A stretch of DNA of 64,000 nt from Argonema antarcticum A004/B2. GTDB lineage: Bacteria; Cyanobacteriota; Cyanobacteriia; Cyanobacteriales; Aerosakkonemataceae. This document shows, piece by piece, positions 17,897-25,966 of the stretch (position 1 is its first letter; every line of letters starts with the position of its first letter). The translations under genes were made by a program, and so were the position numbers. The stretch spans positions 62,001 to 126,000 of the forward strand of contig NZ_JAIQZN010000004.1 in the NCBI RefSeq assembly GCF_023333585.1. Reading direction: 5' to 3'. The notes beneath the pieces are model-generated. The model was not told the DNA's origin, made no database searches, and saw nothing but the letters and a program-made list of their open reading frames with translations.

Positions 17897-18373
17897 AAAC
17901 ATAGATACGTCCCATTTGCTGTCTTCAGGAGCCTGTCTCGGTTGCAGCACTCTCTGATTACGATTTTTGTTTTGTCTTGGAGTGGTTGCTACAGGCTTCC
18001 TGAGCCAGTGTAATTAGTCGCATTTTCCGATTTTGGATGCACTTAATGTAAAAATGCAAGGATTTTACTCCGAAAGATTCCAGAACAGATCTGTGACTCC
18101 AAGGCTCTGGATTCTATTTTTAGCCAAAATCAGACACCAAATAAGGGTTTTAACCGATTCTAACTCCAATTAAGTACATATGTACTACTTTATAGCCGAT
18201 CGCGGCAAACTCGCCGGAAAGCCAGAGGAAAGTGAAATGGTCTACTCCCTTCCCGGTAGAAGACTATGTATAGTGGGAGGGCGAAGCATTGCGGGATTTA
18301 TCTTAACTCAAAACCGAAACGTTAATTCCGCAATGCTTCGCCCCTACATAATCTTGTGGCGGGAACGGTGTAA
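17897..18373. other. Non-coding region with inverted repeats
   Basis: No convincing gene here. Two features stand out. First, CAGGAGCCTGT (17926-17936) and ACAGGCTTCCTG (17991-18002) could form an 11-bp stem with one bulge. Second, a dispersed-type hairpin repeat lies at 18279-18343. An open frame at 18180-18494 runs through that hairpin and into the CHASE2 remnant in another frame, so I do not call it a gene. Confidence 0.6.
18279..18343. repeat. GGGCGAAGCATTGCGG inverted-repeat element
   Basis: Perfect 16-base arms, GGGCGAAGCATTGCGG (18279-18294) and its complement (18328-18343), around a 33-base spacer. It lies just upstream of the CHASE2 remnant, where the N-terminal part of that gene would be expected. 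Confidence 0.85.
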
Positions 18374-18829
18374 TTATTCTTTCTACTGGGAAAAAGCCGC
18401 CGAAAAACTGGCGGTTATACCGCTCTTTTCTCTATTTTGGGTAATCCCGCACTCAAACAATGGCCTTTTTCAGACGATATTTTGGCCAGACTAATTCAGG
18501 AAATTAAAAAACATAATCCAAAAGCAATTGGATTAGATTTGGATCGCAATCTACCTGTAGAACCTGGTTACGATCGATTAGTAAAGCTATATAGAACTCC
18601 TCCTAATTTAATTGGAATTCAAAAAGCGATCGAAGATAAATTTAGCTCCCAGATTCCTCCTTCTCCGGTTCTCGCTCGCGAGTGCCTAGCGCTCTGGCAG
18701 GGAGCGATACAGCCGAGAATGCTCAGACTACCCATTAATTTAAAATTAACAATCGAACTGTTACTTAGAGAACATCAAGGGGGAAATCTAAATAATAAGA
18801 TAGATTTTGAAGCTCTAATACGAAGGTGA
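18374..18829 (+). pseudogene. CHASE2 sensor-domain remnant
   Basis: The frame after the stop at 18371 reads LGNPALKQWPFSDDILARL, then PKAIGLD, NLPVEPGYDRLV and PPNLIGIQK, which are hallmark segments of CHASE2 extracytoplasmic sensor domains. The membrane-anchoring N terminus is absent, replaced by the hairpin repeat region. After residue ~80 the sequence no longer resembles CHASE2, and it ends at TGA 18827-18829. I infer a decayed sensor gene, possibly once related to the downstream signalling proteins. Confidence 0.65.
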
Positions 18830-18865
18830 GAGCGGCTGGTAATAACGCTCGCAAGCACTATTTCA

Positions 18866-18887
18866 TTTCAATCCCTGATAGGGATTA
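18866..18887. repeat. Solitary CRISPR-repeat-like motif
   Basis: TTTCAATCCCTGATAGGGAT followed by TA resembles the 5' part of common cyanobacterial CRISPR direct repeats, including the short CCCT/AGGG palindrome. It occurs once only, with no second copy, spacer or cas gene nearby, so it is not an array. Confidence 0.35.
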
Positions 18888-18931
18888 GCACTTTGTCGCC
18901 CCCCAACAATTTAATATAATAACACATCTAG

Positions 18932-19051
18932 CTGGAACCGGGCGTACTTCGCTCAAGTGAAAACCGCTATAACCCAGAGGAATTTAGAGTCGTCCGCACT
19001 GGCAATCAGGAGCAACTGCGTTTCCAACAAATTTTAGGTGAAATTAATTAA
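18932..19051 (+). pseudogene. Orphan C-terminal protein fragment before the permease-kinase gene
   Basis: After a TAG at 18929-18931 the frame is open and ends RYNPEEFRVVRTGNQEQLRF then QQILGEIN before TAA at 19049-19051. The charged, helix-forming composition reads like a genuine protein tail but lacks a start or ribosome-binding site. Its stop overlaps the next ATG (TAATG), which suggests a former coupled upstream gene. The family is not recognised; it might be the far end of the CHASE2 gene, but that is speculation. Confidence 0.4.
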
Positions 19052-21978
19052 TGTCACGAGAAACCCAAACGGAGTCCTGGAACGGCTACCGCTCGGAACA
19101 AAATCAGCCTTCCCTGGGTGGGAAACACAATCTGCGATCGCTCATGCGCCTCCCCCGAAGCCTAAGCTATCTAGAAACCTGGGGTTTTGGTATGACGGGT
19201 CATATCGGATGGTTCAGCACCGCACCGGCAATGCTGGCAGCACTGGGATCATCATATATCTGGGTGTGGATGCCTTGCGCCCTAGTCGGCATGATGCTGA
19301 ACCTACAGGTGAAACGCTTAGGCGAATATTGGCCAGACATAGTAGGAGGAACCCCCAATTACACCACCAAGCTACTGAAGAAATATCCAGTTTTGGGACG
19401 GTATGCAGCGATCGCGTACTTCTTCACCTGGATGGCAGCACCGCCAGTTAATGGTATCGTCATCGCACAACTGATTAAAGGCAACCTCGAAACATTAGGG
19501 ATTTACTGTCCACAGACACCGCTGACAATTGGCTTCACCGCCATCGGGTTTATTGTCGCCTTAAGTGGCTCCCGCGCTTTGGGAATCCTGCATTTATGTT
19601 TTATTGTCCCTGCAATTGGTTTCCTACTGGCCTTTGGCGTGCAAGGTTTGGGTTGGTTAGTCTTCTCTGCCGACAGCCCCGGCTTTTTCCCCTCCAGTTC
19701 GCCGCCTCTATCCTTTGTAGACTGGGCAAAATGGTACTTCTTCGCCACCTACGCCGTCTATGCCTGCGAAACCACATCCTCCTTTGTTGCCGAAAGCAAG
19801 GACTCCACTAAAACGTTGCAGTTTCTCAAAATTGCTGCCTTGCTAATTCCGGCAGTATATGTAGGCAACTCCTGGGTGCTAGTGCGTTTGACTAATTCGA
19901 CATCCACTAGCGGCGATGCCTTCTTGAATCTGGTAGAAGCCTCCACACCCTTCTGGGGTCAGTCAGCCTCGGTTTTCGTAACTTTCCTACTCGTTTCTGG
20001 CGGACTTCTCAGTTGCGCCACAGCGGTTTCCAACTGTCCGCGCATACTGTATCAACTCGCTAAAGACGGACATCTGTCCCCCACCTTCGCTGTTGTATCT
20101 CCGCGAGGGGTTTTCGGCCCTGGTCTATTATTTGGGCTCGCACTTAGTCTGATTTGTCTGATTTGGGGAGATATAGCCCGGATCGTCGTGGTAACGGGTA
20201 CTGGCTATCTGGTGTCGATTATGACAGTCCACCTTGGATTGTGGCTGAATCGGGGCAGATCGGAAGTGCGGTGGTCTTGGCTGTCGGGAGGCTTTTTGCT
20301 GGTGGAAGCCTCTGTATTGCTTGTTGGAGGTTGGGCTTGGGGTTGGCAAGATGTGCTGATTGGTGCGCTATTTCCTCTTCTGATTTTAGGGGTGGATGCA
20401 GCGATGCGGCGCATTCAATTTGCACCATTTCATGCTGCGTGGTGGATTAAGCGCTACCGACAAAAGCCTAAGAATCCGATTAAAGATTTTGTGGCGCTAC
20501 AGGTGTTTGTTCTGATTTTTCTGGTTTGTAGTGCAGTGGCGATCGGCTGGATTTTTGGTCTTAAATTAAATGCGATCGCCAATGTTAACTCAAATTTATT
20601 GTTAGTGCTAATCCAGGTTGTGGCATTTATCGGGGTGGCGATCGCCTGCTACACAAGTTTACCCCAAGTTGTCGCAATGGACGAAGCACGGGAGGCAGCC
20701 GAACAGCTATTTGTTGTTGCCATAGACGCTATTGTAGTGCTGGATGAAACCGGAGTAATAAAGCAAACTAACCCCGCTGCTGAGTCTCTGTTTGGAGTCA
20801 AAACTAAGCTAATTGGTCATCACCTGAACCAATTATTACCCGGATTAGCAAATCAGCCAGAACAATGGCTCAGTCGCAGCGAACAAACTCTGAATCAGCA
20901 GGGGTCAACAGAACGCATTCTTGAAGTTGCCATCTCAGACCGATTCTCTCTAAATGCTTCGCAAACTAATCGGGATTTGCAAGAATATGTTGTAATTTTG
21001 CGCGACATTACCGATCGCAAGCAAGCCCAGGAAGCGCTGGAAAAAGCCAATGAACAACTAGAAATCAAAGTTTCAGAGCGTACATCTGAACTTACCCATA
21101 CTGTTGAGCAATTGCAGGTAGAGATTCAAGAGCGCCAGCGCGTAGAAGAGAATCTCAGAGCCATGCAAAATCAGATTATTGTGCAAGAAAAGCTGGCTTC
21201 TCTGGGAAGTTTAACCGCCGGGATTGCCCACGAAATTAGAAATCCCTTAAACTTTGTCAACAACTTTTCAGAGCTTTCTAATGAATTATTACAAGAACTG
21301 TTTGAAGAACTGGAAAATCAAACAGAGCGGTTAGAACCAGAAACCAGTGAGTATATAGTCGAACTGTTCAATGACCTCAAAGGCAATCTTCAAAAAATCA
21401 ATCATCATGGTCAAAGAGCGGATAGAATAGTTAGCAATATGTTGTTGCATTCTCGTGGAGAACGCGGAGAATGGCAGTCAACAAACCTCAACAATTTACT
21501 TTCAGAATATGTCAACCTAGCTTATCATGGAATGCGAGCTAAAGAGCCGGCGTTTAACGTCACTATAGAAACAGATTATGACGATTCTATTGGCGAAATA
21601 GAAGTGGTATCCCAAGACATGAGCCGGGTTTTCCTTAACCTAATCAACAACGCTTGCTATTCCTCTCATCAAAAAAGATTAGAAATCGGCTCAGATTTTT
21701 CACCTCTACTTTATGTACAGACTAAAAATCTGGGCGAGCGCGTTAAAATCCGCATTCGCGATAACGGTTTTGGGATGACCACAGAGGTGCTAGATAAAAT
21801 TTTCAATCCTTTTTTTACGACAAAGCCTGCTGGGGAAGGTACAGGTCTTGGTCTATCTATCAGTCACGATATTATTGTCCAACAACATAGAGGAGAAATC
21901 AAAGTGGAAACTGAAGTAGGAAGTTTTGCAGAGTTTATTATTCTCTTACCCAAAAAGATAAATAGTATGGGAGGTTAA
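19051..21978 (+). CDS. APC-type permease fused to a PAS-histidine kinase
   Basis: A 975-residue fusion. Residues about 25-555 form an amino-acid/polyamine/cation-like permease with about 12-14 hydrophobic segments. Next come PAS (about 565-670; IDAIVVLDETGVIKQTNPAA), a coiled coil, HisKA with His727 in GIAHEIRNPLN, and HATPase_c with N box NLINNACY, G1 DNGFGM and G2 GTGLGLSIS. Kinase and transport domains in one chain suggest a transporter-sensor that reports solute binding or flux, comparable in concept to CbrA (which uses an SLC5-type domain). The response-regulator gene begins two bases after the stop, inside the same Shine-Dalgarno region, so the two form a coupled system. The ligand is unknown. 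Confidence 0.9.
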   Translation: MSRETQTESWNGYRSEQNQPSLGGKHNLRSLMRLPRSLSYLETWGFGMTGHIGWFSTAPAMLAALGSSYIWVWMPCALVGMMLNLQVKRLGEYWPDIVGGTPNYTTKLLKKYPVLGRYAAIAYFFTWMAAPPVNGIVIAQLIKGNLETLGIYCPQTPLTIGFTAIGFIVALSGSRALGILHLCFIVPAIGFLLAFGVQGLGWLVFSADSPGFFPSSSPPLSFVDWAKWYFFATYAVYACETTSSFVAESKDSTKTLQFLKIAALLIPAVYVGNSWVLVRLTNSTSTSGDAFLNLVEASTPFWGQSASVFVTFLLVSGGLLSCATAVSNCPRILYQLAKDGHLSPTFAVVSPRGVFGPGLLFGLALSLICLIWGDIARIVVVTGTGYLVSIMTVHLGLWLNRGRSEVRWSWLSGGFLLVEASVLLVGGWAWGWQDVLIGALFPLLILGVDAAMRRIQFAPFHAAWWIKRYRQKPKNPIKDFVALQVFVLIFLVCSAVAIGWIFGLKLNAIANVNSNLLLVLIQVVAFIGVAIACYTSLPQVVAMDEAREAAEQLFVVAIDAIVVLDETGVIKQTNPAAESLFGVKTKLIGHHLNQLLPGLANQPEQWLSRSEQTLNQQGSTERILEVAISDRFSLNASQTNRDLQEYVVILRDITDRKQAQEALEKANEQLEIKVSERTSELTHTVEQLQVEIQERQRVEENLRAMQNQIIVQEKLASLGSLTAGIAHEIRNPLNFVNNFSELSNELLQELFEELENQTERLEPETSEYIVELFNDLKGNLQKINHHGQRADRIVSNMLLHSRGERGEWQSTNLNNLLSEYVNLAYHGMRAKEPAFNVTIETDYDDSIGEIEVVSQDMSRVFLNLINNACYSSHQKRLEIGSDFSPLLYVQTKNLGERVKIRIRDNGFGMTTEVLDKIFNPFFTTKPAGEGTGLGLSISHDIIVQQHRGEIKVETEVGSFAEFIILLPKKINSMGG

Positions 21979-21980
21979 AA

Positions 21981-22343
21981 ATGAAAGTAATGGTTGTAGA
22001 CGATGAAGAGGATATCCAATCTCTGTTCAAGCAAAAATTCAGAAGAGAGATCAAAGAAGGTAAAGTTGAATTTTATTTTGCCCTTTCCGCAGAGGCAGCC
22101 TTAAACTATCTACAAAATAAAGAAACCTCTGTTGTACTGATTCTCTCGGATATTAATATGCCAGGGATGAATGGATTAGAACTTCTCAAAATCATCAAAG
22201 AGAATTATGTTGATATCAAAGTATTTATGATTACCGCTTACGCAGACGAACGGAACTATCGGACAGCGATCGAATATGGGGCTGATGACTATATTAACAA
22301 GCCTGTCAACTTTGAAGAGTTAAAAGCAAAAGTATTTAGCTAA
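21981..22343 (+). CDS. Single-domain response regulator paired with the permease-kinase
   Basis: A 120-residue receiver domain: acidic pocket VDDEED, phospho-acceptor Asp57 in LILSDINMPGMNG, switch Thr in MITAYADE, Lys in INKPV. The GGGAGG ribosome-binding site lies within the last codons of the upstream permease-histidine kinase, two bases before this ATG, so translation is almost certainly coupled. There is no output domain. Probably it receives phosphate from His727 of that kinase and relays it to another protein. Confidence 0.9.
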   Translation: MKVMVVDDEEDIQSLFKQKFRREIKEGKVEFYFALSAEAALNYLQNKETSVVLILSDINMPGMNGLELLKIIKENYVDIKVFMITAYADERNYRTAIEYGADDYINKPVNFEELKAKVFS

Positions 22344-22469
22344 AAAGTAAGTATTAAACAGCTAAATTAGGAGAGAAATATGCGAGCTAAAATTTTATTA
22401 GTAGATGATGAGCCTGCCATAGAAAGTCTAATGATTCAGAAATTTATAAAAAACGTCCGCGCCCAGGAA

Positions 22470-22596
22470 TAAGCTGCTACGCATTTAATTTGTATGTTTA
22501 GCGGGAGTGGGAGAGTGGGGGAGTGGGGGAGTGGGAGAGGAATTGAAGGTTTGATTGCCGGATTAGAAATATCCGAATTAGATGCGTGTTAGCTTA
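22470..22596 (+). mobile_element. 127-bp TAAGCT-ended MITE-like element, copy 1
   Basis: Begins TAAGCTGCTACGCATTTAAT and ends GATGCGTGTTAGCTTA. The ends are imperfect inverted repeats (18 of 23 positions match). All 127 bases are identical to copies at 55314-55440 and 57969-58095. A GGGAGTGGGAGAGTGGGG purine tract lies in the middle. No protein is encoded and no target duplication is clear. This copy interrupts a receiver gene and supplies its premature TAA. Confidence 0.9.
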
Positions 22597-22602
22597 CGAG
22601 TT

Positions 22603-22705
22603 TATAGCGCTACGCGCTGGTATAGTTACAGATTAGAATAGAGTACACTCAACTATACAGAGGTTCAATTCCGTATTTGTAAATACGCCAGCGCGTAGCG
22701 CTATA
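22603..22705. repeat. 103-bp element with perfect 18-bp inverted ends
   Basis: TATAGCGCTACGCGCTGG (22603-22620) is the exact complement of 22688-22705, enclosing 67 bases. It lies 6 bases after the 127-bp element in the same broken gene. A TATAGC end is also seen in the repeats at 30473-30601 and 36230-36361, though the interiors differ. Confidence 0.85.
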
Positions 22706-22791
22706 TTTTTGATCGTAATGGCGTAGAAGCACTGGAAAAATTGCAACCTGAACCTATTCCAGTAGGCTTATCTTGCTTTTTACGGCAATCA

Positions 22792-22952
22792 GTAATAATA
22801 TAAGCTATAAGAAGATGTGGAAAATAGGTCAGTATAACAATACCCTCGCCATTTCATCTTAGGTTGGGTTTCGTACCTCTTTTTGTAACGTAAATAGCAA
22901 CTTGGGATAATAATATAAGCTATAAGAAAAGACGGAAAATAAGTGAGTATAA
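22792..22952. repeat. Direct repeat of a putative promoter/leader segment
   Basis: TAATATAAGCTATAAGAA followed by a GGAAAATA..GTGAGTATAA-like segment occurs at about 22794-22836 and again at 22909-22952, the second copy directly upstream of the REC-kinase gene. This fits a tandem duplication of that gene's upstream region, with the older copy now following the broken response regulator. Confidence 0.75.
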
Positions 22953-22976
22953 ATTATCTAAATTAGGATTCAGGAT

Positions 22977-24368
22977 ATGACAGCGAAAATACTGATTGTG
23001 GATGATGAGCCCGACTTAGAATCCTTAGTGTGCCAAAAATTTAGAAAAAAGCTTCGCCAAGAAGAATTAGAACTTATTTTTGCCCGTAACGGCGTAGAAG
23101 CACTAGAAAAATTGCAACTCTGTCCAGATATAGACATGGTGCTGACTGACATTAATATGCCAGTTATGGATGGGCTAACTTTGCTAGATAAACTTAATCA
23201 TATATCTCCCACAATCAAAACAGTGGTTCTGTCCGCTTATGGCGACATAGCAAATATCAGAAAGGCGATGAACTGCGGGGCTTTTGACTTTTTGACCAAG
23301 CCGATAGATTTTAAGGATTTAGAAATTACCATTAACAAAACACTTTCAGAGGTACAAAAGCTAAGAGAAAACCGGCGCGATCGCCAAGAAAAAGAGGAGG
23401 CGTTGCAGCGATCGGAAGCTAGTGCTAGAGAACACGCAACCAAACTCGAACTTGCTTTACAAGAATTGCACCGAACCCAAGCTCAGTTGATCCAAACTGA
23501 AAAAATGTCCAGCCTCGGTCAGCTTGTAGCCGGTGTAGCGCACGAGATCAACAATCCTGTCAATTTTATCTACGGGAACCTGGATCACGTCAGCGAGTAC
23601 AATCAGACTCTCCTTGATTTAATTAACTTGTACCAGCAGTGCTATCCCAACCCTGACCCTGAAATCCAAACTTTGATTCAAGATAGCGACCTTGAGTTTC
23701 TGAGCGAAGATTTACCTAAAATCCTGTCTTCGATGAAAGTTGGTGCTGAACGCATTCGTCAAATTGTGCTGACTTTGCGTAATTTCTCGCGAGTTGACGA
23801 ATCTGAGATGAAGCGGGTTAACATTCACGATGGGATCGATAGCACGCTCGTAATTTTGCAGAATCGTCTCAAAGGAAGAGCGGATCGTCCTGCTATTGAA
23901 ATTATCAAAGAATATGAGGAACTGCCCTTGATCGAATGTTATGCTGGACAACTCAATCAGGTGTTTATGAACCTGCTGAGTAATGCCATTGATGCGGTTT
24001 TGGAACAAAAGAAAGAAACAGCACTTTCTCAACTCTCACCTTGTATTTGGATTCGTACTTCTGTCTTGAACCGGGATTTGGTGAGAATCAGTATAAAAGA
24101 TAATGGGCTAGGAATGTCCGGTGGCGTAAAAGCGCAATTATTTAACCCCTTCTTTACAACTAAGCCAGTGGGCAAAGGTACTGGTTTGGGATTAGCTATT
24201 AGTTATCAGATTATTGTGGAAAAACACGGCGGACAGATGCAGTGTGTCTCTAAACCGGGAGAGGGAGCAGAATTCTCGATCGATATTCCGATCTGGCAAA
24301 GCGATCTAGCACAGCTGAAGGTAAGTAAACGATCGGATAGATTTATAGCCGAATGCTCACAACCCTAG
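22977..24368 (+). CDS. Receiver-histidine kinase hybrid (REC-HisKA-HATPase)
   Basis: A 463-residue cytosolic protein: N-terminal receiver (1-120; VDDEPD, phospho-acceptor Asp58 in [12 protein letters not shown], Lys in LTKPID), a coiled coil, HisKA with His189 in [18 protein letters not shown], and HATPase_c (N box [23 protein letters not shown]). The kinase half is close in sequence to the C terminus of the 1941-residue kinase at 2382. The REC-first order suggests it is regulated by phosphotransfer from another kinase, possibly via the neighbouring permease-kinase system. No transmembrane segment is seen. Confidence 0.93.
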   Translation: MTAKILIVDDEPDLESLVCQKFRKKLRQEELELIFARNGVEALEKLQLCPDIDMVLTDINMPVMDGLTLLDKLNHISPTIKTVVLSAYGDIANIRKAMNCGAFDFLTKPIDFKDLEITINKTLSEVQKLRENRRDRQEKEEALQRSEASAREHATKLELALQELHRTQAQLIQTEKMSSLGQLVAGVAHEINNPVNFIYGNLDHVSEYNQTLLDLINLYQQCYPNPDPEIQTLIQDSDLEFLSEDLPKILSSMKVGAERIRQIVLTLRNFSRVDESEMKRVNIHDGIDSTLVILQNRLKGRADRPAIEIIKEYEELPLIECYAGQLNQVFMNLLSNAIDAVLEQKKETALSQLSPCIWIRTSVLNRDLVRISIKDNGLGMSGGVKAQLFNPFFTTKPVGKGTGLGLAISYQIIVEKHGGQMQCVSKPGEGAEFSIDIPIWQSDLAQLKVSKRSDRFIAECSQP

Positions 24369-24436
24369 CCAATTACAATTATGTATAAATAGATACTTAA
24401 TTTTAAGATATTATTATAAATAGTATATCTCAATAA

Positions 24437-24523
24437 TTAATTATTTCTCAAACTGGTGAAGGAACTGAGTTTTTAATTGAGATTCCTATTCGACAGAGGG
24501 AAGAGGAACTAGGGGAATTTTAG
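24437..24523 (+). pseudogene. Histidine-kinase C-terminal remnant
   Basis: After a stop at 24434-24436 the frame reads ISQTGEGTEFLIEIPIRQRE, matching the last strand of HATPase_c domains (compare [12 protein letters not shown] of the preceding gene), and stops at TAG 24521. The rest of the kinase is gone. Together with the broken receiver at 22380 it brackets the intact REC-kinase, consistent with duplication followed by decay. Confidence 0.7.
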
Positions 24524-24561
24524 ATTTTAGATTTCAAATTTGAAATCTAAAATCTAAAATT
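24516..24561. terminator. 46-bp perfect palindrome between convergent genes
   Basis: A perfect palindrome built from TTTTAGATTTTAGATTTCAA and its complement, centred at 24538/24539, with T-rich flanks on both sides. It lies between the REC-kinase gene and the convergent TPR gene and could terminate both. It belongs to the dispersed TAGATTT family, so the function is inferred. Confidence 0.65.
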
Positions 24562-24570
24562 TTTCATCTG

Positions 24571-25455
24571 TTAGGGAGCGGATTGAGTTCGATCGGGTTG
24601 ACTTTGAGTTTGAGCCAAGGTTGCTTTAATTCTGGGGGTTTCTAAAAGTTTTTGCGTGTCTTTTAGGAGACGATCGCCCCAAAGATTATCCTTTAAAAAC
24701 TCCACATCCGCGTAGCGATCGTCCTTGCGGATAGCTGCTTCTCCCATTGCTAAGCCTTGTTCCCGATCGCCTTTAGTATAAAGTGCGGCGGCTATGGCTA
24801 ATGTTGGTTCTGCGGCATCCTTTTCAATAGCTAAGGCTGCTTGCCACTGTTTAATAGCTCCTTCCACATCGCCCTGTTCGTATTTTATCAGTCCGACGTT
24901 GTTAATCGCGGGCCAGAATTTGCCATCAGTCGCCACTGCTTTTTGGTACTGGGCGATCGCATCGGGAAACTTCTTTAAGCGGTAATAGGCATTGCCCAAA
25001 TCGAATAAAGCCTCTGGGGAATTGGGTTTGAGCTTTAAGCCTTCTTGCAAAGAAGCGATCGCATCCGAGTACTTCTGTTGTTGAAAATAGGCTGAACCCA
25101 TAGCGAACAAAATCGACGGTTCATCCGGTTTAAGCGACCTTGCCTGTTTTAAAGCTGCAATTCCTTTATCTGCTTCATTCGTTTGCAAATACAAGCCTCC
25201 TAAGAGGAACCAGGCTTGATAATTTTTCGGAGCCAGCTGGGTTGCCAGCCTTGCTCGCGACAAAGCTACCTCATATTGTTGGAATTGCGCCAATTGAGCA
25301 GCTTCTTGTGCCAGACTCACGCCCTGCTGCTCTAGCTGAGCAGAATCGAGTTGCAGCGTGTGCGGTACGAGTGCCTGTCCAGAAACTGGCCCAGCAGCAC
25401 TCAACATACCGAATATAACCAGAAAATAAAACCAGGGTTTGCGATTTGTAGGCAC
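24571..25455 (-). CDS. Secreted TPR-repeat protein
   Basis: 294 residues with an N-terminal signal sequence (FYFLVIFGMLSAAGPVSGQA) and five to six TPR units (about 60-250; for example AWFLLGGLYLQTNEADKGIA and ALFDLGNAYYRLKKFPDAIA). The C-terminal tail is polar and Gln-rich. TPR domains mediate protein-protein contacts; export suggests a periplasmic or lumenal assembly role. It is convergent with the REC-kinase gene, and a 511-base gap separates it from the divergent exporter operon. No specific function can be assigned. Confidence 0.85.
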   Translation of the reverse strand: MPTNRKPWFYFLVIFGMLSAAGPVSGQALVPHTLQLDSAQLEQQGVSLAQEAAQLAQFQQYEVALSRARLATQLAPKNYQAWFLLGGLYLQTNEADKGIAALKQARSLKPDEPSILFAMGSAYFQQQKYSDAIASLQEGLKLKPNSPEALFDLGNAYYRLKKFPDAIAQYQKAVATDGKFWPAINNVGLIKYEQGDVEGAIKQWQAALAIEKDAAEPTLAIAAALYTKGDREQGLAMGEAAIRKDDRYADVEFLKDNLWGDRLLKDTQKLLETPRIKATLAQTQSQPDRTQSAP

Positions 25456-25966
25456 AGTATAGCCTCTAAGTCCAGAAGATATCTTAAATTTACTTCAACC
25501 TTACTCCATTCCATCGTGGCGGACAAGTTTAGCCGATCGCAAGCTTTCTGGAGTACTGGGTCCAAAGGGCCAAGTCCTGATTGAGCATTTTTCTTTTGGA
25601 TTGAAGATTGTAGAACTCCAGTATCAATGATGCCAACCGATACCCAACTGGTGATGCCTCTACTATCACCACATCGCTAGTATTAAGAAAGATGAAGCAC
25701 TTAGTATATCAGTAGGCAAATTTATTGGGCCTAGCGCATATAAAAGTGCTGAGTGCTGAGTGCTGAGTGCTGAGTGAGTAATGAGTGGTGAGTAATGAGT
25801 AATGAGTGCTGAGTGCTGAGTACAAACGCTTTGAGCGGTCAATACTGTCCTGACATATCTGACTCTGGCTATATTTTCTAATCGGAGACTAGACGGCTTC
25901 TGGCGATCGGGTGACCCCCACTGGCGACAGGCCGGTCTTTAACCTTAGAGTTGCAAAACTAAGAAT
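25456..25966. other. Intergenic region with GCTGAGT repeats
   Basis: This 511-base gap between the divergent TPR and adaptor genes holds no convincing gene. At 25748-25821 there are GTGCTGA heptamers interspersed with GAGTAAT units. Both promoters must lie here, but I see no clear -10/-35 pair. Confidence 0.6.
25748..25821. repeat. Heptamer tandem repeat (GTGCTGA)n with GAGTAAT variants
   Basis: Four GTGCTGA units, then GAGTAAT-type variants, then two more GTGCTGA units. This is the complement of the ACTCAGC unit at 1652-1689. Confidence 0.85.

Larger units (their letters stand above)
22380..22803 (+). pseudogene. Response-regulator gene broken by two inserted repeats
   Basis: The ATG at 22380 follows AGGAG and starts MRAKILLVDDEPAIESLMIQ, closely similar to the REC-kinase gene at 22977. 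After 30 codons the frame hits a TAA that is the first triplet of a 127-bp element (22470-22596). A 103-bp palindromic repeat (22603-22705) follows immediately. Beyond it, [16 protein letters not shown] resumes the receiver sequence ([16 protein letters not shown] in the neighbour), then decays to a stop at 22801. The rest of a kinase is missing. This is a duplicated REC or REC-kinase gene killed by nested insertions. Confidence 0.85.

Noticed and set aside
18180-18494. 104-codon frame over the inverted repeat at 18279-18343
   Set aside because: It runs through a dispersed hairpin and then out of frame across the CHASE2 remnant; no ribosome-binding site and no family resemblance.
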